Positions 6,253 to 10,374 of a DNA stretch of 10,374 nucleotides are shown here, piece after piece. The translations under genes and the position numbers were made by a program. Source of the stretch: Parachlamydiaceae bacterium. GTDB taxonomy: Bacteria > Chlamydiota > Chlamydiia > Chlamydiales > Parachlamydiaceae. Under the pieces are notes generated by a model. The model saw nothing but the letters and a program-made list of their open reading frames with translations. It was not told where the DNA came from and did no database searches. The stretch's first letter is position 1; every line of letters starts with the position of its first letter. Location: positions 1 through 10,374 of the forward strand of contig JACDDG010000052.1 in assembly GCA_013817115.1 (NCBI GenBank), read 5' to 3'.

Positions 6253-7935
6253 CTAGAAAAAGCTCGCGCAGTGGATACCGCTTTGTGTTTCAAGTCGATT
6301 CCAAAAATCTAACGACTCTGAAAAATCTTGATCATCCTCGGGATTATATCCAATAAAATATAGGTTTATATCCGATATATAACTCTTCATAAAAGATGAA
6401 AATTCACTCATTAACAATTGACCCACTTTTTCTCCTACAGAAATACCATGAGTAATAAAAAAATGGGAATTAGTTGTAGATGTCCACCCAGCAATGCCAT
6501 TTATAAAATTAATGCAAATGCCCTGTGAGGGCATTGGAAATTCTTCATACATTCCATAAGGTTCATAAATGAAATGCCCAGGCATCGGAATAACAGTGAA
6601 ACCCGCAGCACAAAGTTGATCACTCACTTCACTCAACAAACTTCCAAGCTCTAGATCCATTTTTACTGCCGCTTCATGGTATCCCTCCAGCAGAAACACG
6701 TCGTTTTCAGCTAATTTCAAGTCCATTTTAGAATTTAATAACCCCCTCAATACATCTGCACAAAAAGCGTAATTCAGGACAAAAAGAGAGTTATGAGGAG
6801 CTGGTAAAATAAACGTATCTAGGTGATAGTTTGCTTGAGAAATAAAATGCAAATTTTTAGGAGAGACATTAAAATCTAAGGCCATTAAAGCATGAACAAT
6901 TTTAAGTTTAACAAGATACGCCGCTGCGATTTGCAGTGCTTGTTCCGTTTTTTTTGGATCAATTTCAAAACGACCTACTGCATCACTTTCTATCGCTAGC
7001 TTACGAAACCAACCACGTTCTAATTCAAGGACATAATTTTTTTCACTTTTTAAAGCAAAGAATTTAGTTAACAAAATGGTAAGTTGTAAACTAGGAACAA
7101 TAAGGCCCATTCTGCCGCTGCATAGCAACATTCCTTTTGAAAACATCTCTTCACAACAGTGGAAGACATCTTCATCAGAAAGTTTAGAGGCTTGTTCTGC
7201 GACCAGAGTCTCAAAAGATTTGCCCATGTTAGATTCGAGATCCGCTTCAAGCTTAGCCTCGAGCGCAAGATTCTTCCAATTGCGTTCTTCAAGCTCTAAA
7301 ATTTGCAATGTATGCTCGCGATGATCCTCACCCACTAAAACAACAACGTCGCCTTTAGTGTTAGTCAGAGTGAAAACATTTCCCCCGTCAGCATAAGTGT
7401 ATTTAAAAGGCGTGCATTTTTCGGAAAACAAAGCTTTGCTTTCCCTTTCTACATCACGGGAATGGGAATGATGGTGAGAAAAACCGCTCCAGTGGTTAAA
7501 TAACTGATTATGAGTGCGGGTTGTTGCAGTTTTATCCAGATAAAGGCTGCTCGATCGAGCCCTTTCCATTGCCTTTTCGATGTGATGGGAGGATACTGCA
7601 ACTTTGGTTGAACCATTCCAAAGACGTATAAAGCTATCACGTACGTAAAAGAATGTATTTGTGTCTTTAATTGTGATCCCTAAACTAGGGGCTACAGCTT
7701 TTAAGTTTTGGGGAGTATGCAAAAAAGTAACCCCTTCCCAGACCGCCTTGTTTGCAATGGAACTTTTTGTTGGAGAAAGTATTTTTTGATCGGTTTCTTT
7801 GGCCAACAAAATTTCTTTGATTTCGGGACCGAAATCGTCTGTATGTGGTTTTGGGGACCATTTTTTTTCAGGGAGAGGAACTTTCCAACGGTCAAAAATT
7901 GGTTTTAAAATTGGATCTAAATTTGGAACTTTCAT
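6253..7935 (-). CDS. Guanidino-modifying (pentein-fold) enzyme, arginine/agmatine-deiminase-like
   Basis: A 560-residue protein with the full set of landmarks of the pentein superfamily (arginine deiminase, agmatine deiminase, peptidylarginine deiminase). They are FYVRDSF at 96-102 (substrate-binding Arg-Asp motif), YADGGNVF at 181-188 (acidic-Gly-Gly motif), YHLDTF at 370-375 with the His-x-Asp pair H371 and D373, and SGIHCASFF at the extreme C-terminus with Cys556 as presumed nucleophile. Family enzymes hydrolyse or transfer the guanidine group of arginine derivatives through a covalent Cys intermediate. A mostly helical stretch of about 150 residues separates the second and third motifs, and the protein is longer than arginine (about 410) or agmatine (about 350) deiminases. 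No signal peptide or membrane helix. A TTG-started frame extends to 7989 across a poly-C tract, but GAGGT six bases before the ATG at 7935 favours the shorter form. Substrate and any T3SS link are unknown. Confidence 0.75.
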   Translation of the reverse strand: MKVPNLDPILKPIFDRWKVPLPEKKWSPKPHTDDFGPEIKEILLAKETDQKILSPTKSSIANKAVWEGVTFLHTPQNLKAVAPSLGITIKDTNTFFYVRDSFIRLWNGSTKVAVSSHHIEKAMERARSSSLYLDKTATTRTHNQLFNHWSGFSHHHSHSRDVERESKALFSEKCTPFKYTYADGGNVFTLTNTKGDVVVLVGEDHREHTLQILELEERNWKNLALEAKLEADLESNMGKSFETLVAEQASKLSDEDVFHCCEEMFSKGMLLCSGRMGLIVPSLQLTILLTKFFALKSEKNYVLELERGWFRKLAIESDAVGRFEIDPKKTEQALQIAAAYLVKLKIVHALMALDFNVSPKNLHFISQANYHLDTFILPAPHNSLFVLNYAFCADVLRGLLNSKMDLKLAENDVFLLEGYHEAAVKMDLELGSLLSEVSDQLCAAGFTVIPMPGHFIYEPYGMYEEFPMPSQGICINFINGIAGWTSTTNSHFFITHGISVGEKVGQLLMSEFSSFMKSYISDINLYFIGYNPEDDQDFSESLDFWNRLETQSGIHCASFF

Positions 7936-7975
7936 GTATCTACCTCTACCTCTAATAGTCCAATAATCCAAACAA

Positions 7976-7983
7976 GGGGGGGG
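7976..7983 (-). repeat. Eight-C homopolymer tract in the pentein leader
   Basis: Eight G on the plus strand, eight C on the coding strand, 40 bases upstream of the preferred ATG at 7935. If translation started at the alternative TTG at 7989 the tract would be inside the coding sequence and slippage would shift the frame. Poly-G/C tracts are a known phase-variation mechanism in chlamydial pmp genes. Confidence 0.9.
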
Positions 7984-8016
7984 CACCAAGAAAACGACCT
8001 TGGCTTCCTAGTTTCA

Positions 8017-8046
8017 CCTATAGGACATTTTGTATTTAGTTGTCTA
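8017..8046 (-). promoter_or_regulatory. Weak promoter candidate for the pentein gene
   Basis: TAGACA (8041-8046) and TATAGG (8017-8022) with an 18-base spacer on the minus strand. This would give a leader of about 75 bases that includes the poly-C tract. The -10 matches consensus at only four positions. Confidence 0.3.
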
Positions 8047-8086
8047 TGAGCCTAAGCTTAAAAGAGGTAGGATAAAAAAGTTTTTA

Positions 8087-8240
8087 ACGCAGAGACGCAG
8101 AGACGCAGAGGCCAGGGGAAGCAAGGGAGGGCTGAAAAGGGATTTAAGCAAGGGCGGCAAAGCCAAAGGACAGGGAGGAAGATTAAGGCCCCTATGCTTT
8201 AGTTTGTTTATTCAACACGGAGACACAAAGAGTAGTAATT
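8087..8240 (+). repeat. ACGCAGAG intergenic repeat
   Basis: Three exact tandem copies of ACGCAGAG (8087-8110) open a purine-rich, G-rich block. A related ACGGAGACACAAAG word at 8217-8230 closes it. Blocks of this type, whose translation reads LTQRRRDAE, are widely scattered between genes in many bacterial genomes and are often miscalled as small proteins. The purine-rich strand contrasts with the AT-rich flanks. The boundaries are approximate. Confidence 0.6.
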
Positions 8241-8395
8241 TTAAAGAATGTTTAAATGAGATTTAGATTTATTTCCTCCATCTGCCATTTTCTACTTTTT
8301 AAATCTTTGCGCTTTTATAGTTTTTATTTTTTATTTAACAATCAAAATGCTATCTTTCGATTTCATTAATTAAATAGACATGTCAAGCAAACTAA

Positions 8396-8688
8396 AAAAA
8401 AACAAAAGGGATCTTAAGATTAAATAGTTCTGTATTAGATTGGCCGGAAGAGATGTGGCATAAAATTTTCAACAATTTAATTAAGCTCTATACCGAAGTA
8501 CAACTTGTTTTCATAATGGTCTTGGTTCGACTTCTATGATAAACGGTAAAGGAATATCAGAATTTACGATTGAAATTCTCCAAAACCTAGTTTTAACTGG
8601 CTGCTCTGATTATCGAGCTCTTTTCTCCAAAAATTCTACGCTAAAGCTTGATTTCTTTAGCAATTTAAAAAACTTGAATGTCGAGTGA
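8396..8688 (+). pseudogene. Possible decayed F-box/leucine-rich-repeat protein gene
   Basis: Two short plus-strand frames in different phases look like pieces of one protein. The first (stop at 8537-8539) contains DWPEEMWHKIFNNL, close to the F-box core pattern LPxExxxxIFxxL. The second (8536-8688) contains EILQNLVLTGC and LKLDFFSNLKNLNV, which resemble leucine-rich-repeat consensus. F-box plus LRR proteins are a known large family in amoeba-associated chlamydiae such as Protochlamydia. The frame break and the short length indicate a dead remnant. AT-rich DNA can mimic Leu/Asn-rich repeats, so this is tentative. Confidence 0.35.
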
Positions 8689-8757
8689 ATTTCTCAAAGC
8701 ATGGGTTTTCACTTGATAACAAACAAAAATTTCAATCGCATGCCTTTGACTTTTTTG

Positions 8758-8786
8758 TTGAAATTTATGTCTCTTTAGAGTAGCAT
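8758..8786 (+). promoter_or_regulatory. Weak promoter candidate for cdsZ
   Basis: TTGAAA (8758-8763) and TAGCAT (8781-8786) with a 17-base spacer, about 40 bases before the cdsZ ATG. The -35 box lies within one arm of the inverted repeat AAATTTCAA (8727-8735) and TTGAAATTT (8758-8766), so the repeat could be an operator. The -10 match is poor. Confidence 0.25.
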
Positions 8787-8827
8787 TCTATTAAACCACT
8801 CGTTTACTTTCACAGTAGGACACACTT

Positions 8828-9595
8828 ATGTTAAAAGCTCTTGCAAAAATATTGGATATCCAAGAACTCGACATGCAAATGATTCAACTTATGCGGTTGA
8901 AAAATGAACGCAAAAAGGAATTGGAGGCCATCAACGATGCAAAAGAAAGCCTCCGTAAGCAAGTTGAAAATAAACGCAAAGAAATTTTAGAGTTTGCAGC
9001 TCAAGCCCGTTTTGCCGAAGGATTGATTCACGAAATCATCGAGAAATACAAAAAACTCGAAAATCAGCAAAACATGGTTAAAAAAGTCGAAGAATTTAAT
9101 TCTCTAAGCCAAGAGATGTCGCAAACTGACCGTAAAAAATTAGCTGAAGAACAGCACCTTAGCGACCTTCTAGACCGCATTGCCGCTGAAGAAGATGCGC
9201 TTAAAAATTTGGAAGAAACATTGGCATCAACTGTCGAAAGCAGAAAAATATTAGAAGTTGAGATCAAAGACGGAATTTTGCGTATCAATGAAGAAGGCAG
9301 AATTATCAAATCGCAACGCGATGAACTGGTTGCTGATGCAGATGCTGATATTTTCAAAATTTACGAAAGACTTCTGAAAAATAAAAAAGATCGCGTTATC
9401 GTTCCAATTGAAAACCGTTGCTGCAGTGGCTGCCATATCATGTTAACAGCCCAAGATGAAAATCTTGTGCGTAAGGGTGAACGAATTATTTTCTGCGAAC
9501 ATTGCTCACGCATTCATTACTGGCAAGAAAGTCAAGTACCTGATAGTTCAGCAACTGCGCCGAAACAACGTCGCCGTCGTGCTGTAAAGACCTAA
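8828..9595 (+). CDS. cdsZ: Coiled-coil/zinc-ribbon protein, CT398 (CdsZ) homologue
   Basis: A 255-residue protein of the COG1579 type. Residues about 1-175 form a long antiparallel coiled coil of charged heptads. Residues 188-235 hold a zinc ribbon with Cys199-x2-Cys202 and Cys223-x2-Cys226, between which come the HIMLTAQD and KGERIIF stretches typical of the family; Cys198 is an extra cysteine. The C-terminus is a basic tail (KQRRRRAVK). The length equals that of C. trachomatis CT398, which was reported to bind RpoN (sigma-54) and the T3SS export apparatus and was named CdsZ. A link to type III secretion is therefore established knowledge for the orthologue and inference here. TAGGA lies nine bases before the ATG. 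rnpB follows 13 bases after the stop. Confidence 0.88.
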   Translation: MLKALAKILDIQELDMQMIQLMRLKNERKKELEAINDAKESLRKQVENKRKEILEFAAQARFAEGLIHEIIEKYKKLENQQNMVKKVEEFNSLSQEMSQTDRKKLAEEQHLSDLLDRIAAEEDALKNLEETLASTVESRKILEVEIKDGILRINEEGRIIKSQRDELVADADADIFKIYERLLKNKKDRVIVPIENRCCSGCHIMLTAQDENLVRKGERIIFCEHCSRIHYWQESQVPDSSATAPKQRRRRAVKT

Positions 9596-9608
9596 TATCC
9601 CCTTTTTT

Positions 9609-9950
9609 GGGGGGCTGGCAATCGCCCATATCCCGCCTTGAGCGGTGAATGGGAGGAAAGTCTGGACATCGTAGGAAAAGATACCAGTGAAAGACTGGGG
9701 GCCGCAAGGCTACGGAAAGTGCAACAGAAAACATACCGCTGGCAGCTTGCTGCTAGACAGGGTGAAATGGCTTGTTTTGTGAATAAGCCCTCACTTAGGG
9801 CGACCTAAGGAGTTGTAAACCCTATCTGATGCAAGGCAAATTGAAGCGTTGAGGTTTCCGCCTAGCTTCAGACGAGCCGCTTGAGGACTATGGCAACATA
9901 GTCCCTAGAAGAATGATTGCCCTTGACAGAATCCGGCTTACGCCCCCCAA
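9609..9950 (+). ncRNA. rnpB: RNase P RNA, bacterial class A
   Basis: Catalytic RNA that trims the 5' ends of tRNA precursors. Ends are set by helix P1: GGGGGGC at 9609-9615 pairs with GCCCCCC at 9942-9948. The invariant core is clear: GAGGAAAGTCTGGAC at 9653-9667 (P4 5' strand), GTGCAACAGAAA at 9719-9730, AGGGTGAAATGG at about 9759-9770, GATGCAAGGCAAAT at about 9828-9841, GCTTGAGGACTATGG from 9879 and GACAGAATCCGGCTTA at 9925-9940 (P4 3' strand). The P15-loop position that reads GGU in E. coli reads GAC here (9871-9873). AATTTTTATT after P1 may aid 3' end formation. A TAATAT overlapping the cdsZ stop (9593-9598) could be its -10 box, but no good -35 is visible. Confidence 0.96.
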
Positions 9951-10316
9951 TTTTTATTCCCAAATAGCCTTCACACAAACTTAAGCTTAAGCCACGATCA
10001 AGCAGCACCCAAAAACCGAAGCCACATTTGTAGCTCGCCATTCTAATCATGCTTTTAACTCAATCTTTTTTTTAAAAAAAGGTCATGCATCTAAAACATT
10101 GCCCTAAAATTTTTGTAGTGACAGCTAAGGCTCTGCCGCTCGCATCAAGCAACGTGTGGAAAGCTTATAGCGGTGGCTACGCACTTAGGTGGCTTTCTGG
10201 CGCCCCTACCGGGGCGCACGTTTTGTCATGATCCGAACCCCGGGTTTCGCTATCGCTGCACCCCATACTTCTACCCACATCTTTTTCTTTACATTTATTT
10301 TAACCATATTCTCTAT
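9951..10316. other. Intergenic region after rnpB
   Basis: No gene found on either strand. It holds an AT-rich part with a TTTTTTT/AAAAAAA palindrome (10066-10080), which could act as a weak bidirectional transcription end, and the GC-rich block at about 10105-10265. A minus-strand open frame at 9868-10050 overlaps rnpB and is spurious. Confidence 0.6.
10105..10265. repeat. GC-rich, hairpin-rich intergenic repeat-like block
   Basis: This block is markedly richer in G and C than its surroundings. It contains a perfect seven-pair hairpin GCGCCCC-TACC-GGGGCGC (10200-10217), an outer pair GAAAGC (10159-10164) with GCTTTC (10192-10197), and the word CCCCGGGTTTCGC followed by GCTGCACCCC near 10239-10264. 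The combination of a CCCCTACC-GGGG hairpin, GTTTTGT and a CCCCGGG...CACCCC segment resembles dispersed intergenic repeats known from several bacterial phyla. No second copy lies in this window, so repeat status is inference. Confidence 0.45.
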
Positions 10317-10374
10317 ATGCGATCCAGCCCTCAGATATCCTATAAGCCTTTTGAAGACCTCTCCAAATCACTAT
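10317..10374 (+). CDS. Possible start of a plus-strand gene cut by the window edge
   Basis: An ATG at 10317 opens a frame of 19 codons to the end of the window (MRSSPQISYKPFEDLSKSL). The amino acid mix is protein-like, and PFEDLSKSL is the kind of opening seen in several small cytosolic proteins, but it is too short to assign. A TTTACA at about 10289-10294 could be a -35 box. No ribosome binding site is visible. Confidence 0.3.
   Translation, partial: MRSSPQISYKPFEDLSKSL

Larger units (their letters stand above)
7936..8827. other. Divergent intergenic region with debris and repeats
   Basis: This stretch lies between the pentein gene and cdsZ, which point away from each other. It contains the poly-C tract, a weak minus-strand promoter, the ACGCAGAG repeat, the possible F-box/LRR remnant and a weak promoter with an inverted repeat before cdsZ. 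An open frame at 8030-8266 is a translation of the repeat, not a gene. In 8270-8395 I see only AT-rich sequence without structure. Confidence 0.6.

Noticed and set aside
7936..7989. Eighteen-residue extension of the pentein protein from a TTG
   Set aside because: It runs through the poly-C tract, reads low-complexity sequence and lacks a ribosome binding site; GAGGT supports the ATG at 7935.
8030..8266. Plus-strand open frame of 78 codons
   Set aside because: It is a translation of the ACGCAGAG repeat block (LTQRRRDAE type), has no ribosome binding site and no protein-like features.
8697..8827. Sigma-54 promoter for cdsZ, suggested by the CdsZ-RpoN link
   Set aside because: No TGGCAC-N5-TTGC type element with GG and GC at proper spacing was found.
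9486..10050. Minus-strand open frames over cdsZ and rnpB
   Set aside because: They overlap the clear zinc-ribbon coding end and the RNase P RNA core on the other strand.
10130..10220. Possible tRNA in the GC-rich stretch after rnpB
   Set aside because: No cloverleaf with TψC and anticodon arms could be drawn; the stems are GCGCCCC/GGGGCGC and GAAAGC/GCTTTC only.

Overview
The window looks like part of a chromosome of an environmental (Parachlamydia-like) member of the Chlamydiae. Three things point there. The minus-strand genes keep the order of the chlamydial type III secretion (T3SS) block CT665-CT671 of Chlamydia trachomatis. The plus strand carries a homologue of the chlamydial coiled-coil/zinc-ribbon protein CT398 (CdsZ). 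The RNase P RNA lacks the GGU tRNA-tail-binding motif, as reported for chlamydiae. The DNA is AT-rich, and the intergenic spaces are long, hairpin-rich and contain apparent gene debris, which suits an amoeba symbiont more than the compact Chlamydiaceae. Assignments rest on reading the sequence and remembered family features, not on database searches.

Layout. Positions 1-540 hold no complete gene. They contain a long imperfect palindrome, a smaller hairpin and, at the left edge, a probable start codon of another minus-strand gene. Positions 541-6075 (minus strand, transcribed right to left) are a T3SS operon: cdsE (needle co-chaperone), cdsF (needle), cdsG (TPR needle chaperone), a CT668-like gene whose C-terminus looks like an inner-rod protein, cdsN (ATPase), cdsO (stalk) and cdsP (needle-length regulator). 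A near-consensus sigma-70 promoter with extended -10 lies just before cdsE. The operon is interrupted by three structured spacers: before cdsF, after cdsF, and between the CT668-like gene and cdsN. These could set different expression levels for the needle and export genes. cdsD and cdsQ, which flank this block in Chlamydia, are not seen next to it.

Positions 6253-7935 (minus) encode a 560-residue protein carrying the conserved motifs and the Cys/His/acidic catalytic residues of the guanidino-modifying (pentein) enzymes such as arginine and agmatine deiminases. It occupies the place where cdsD would be expected, and its role is unknown. Positions 7936-8827 are a divergent intergenic region with an eight-C tract, an ACGCAGAG repeat and a possible decayed F-box/leucine-rich-repeat gene.

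On the plus strand follow cdsZ (8828-9595) and, 13 bases after it, the class A RNase P RNA gene rnpB. The remaining 420 bases contain a GC-rich repeat-like block and possibly the first codons of another gene.

How the genes work together: CdsE and CdsG should hold CdsF subunits before export; CdsN with CdsO powers unfolding and export; CdsP measures the needle and switches substrate; the CT668-like protein may form the inner rod. CdsZ has been reported to contact both the export apparatus and RpoN, so its nearness to the T3SS operon is notable.
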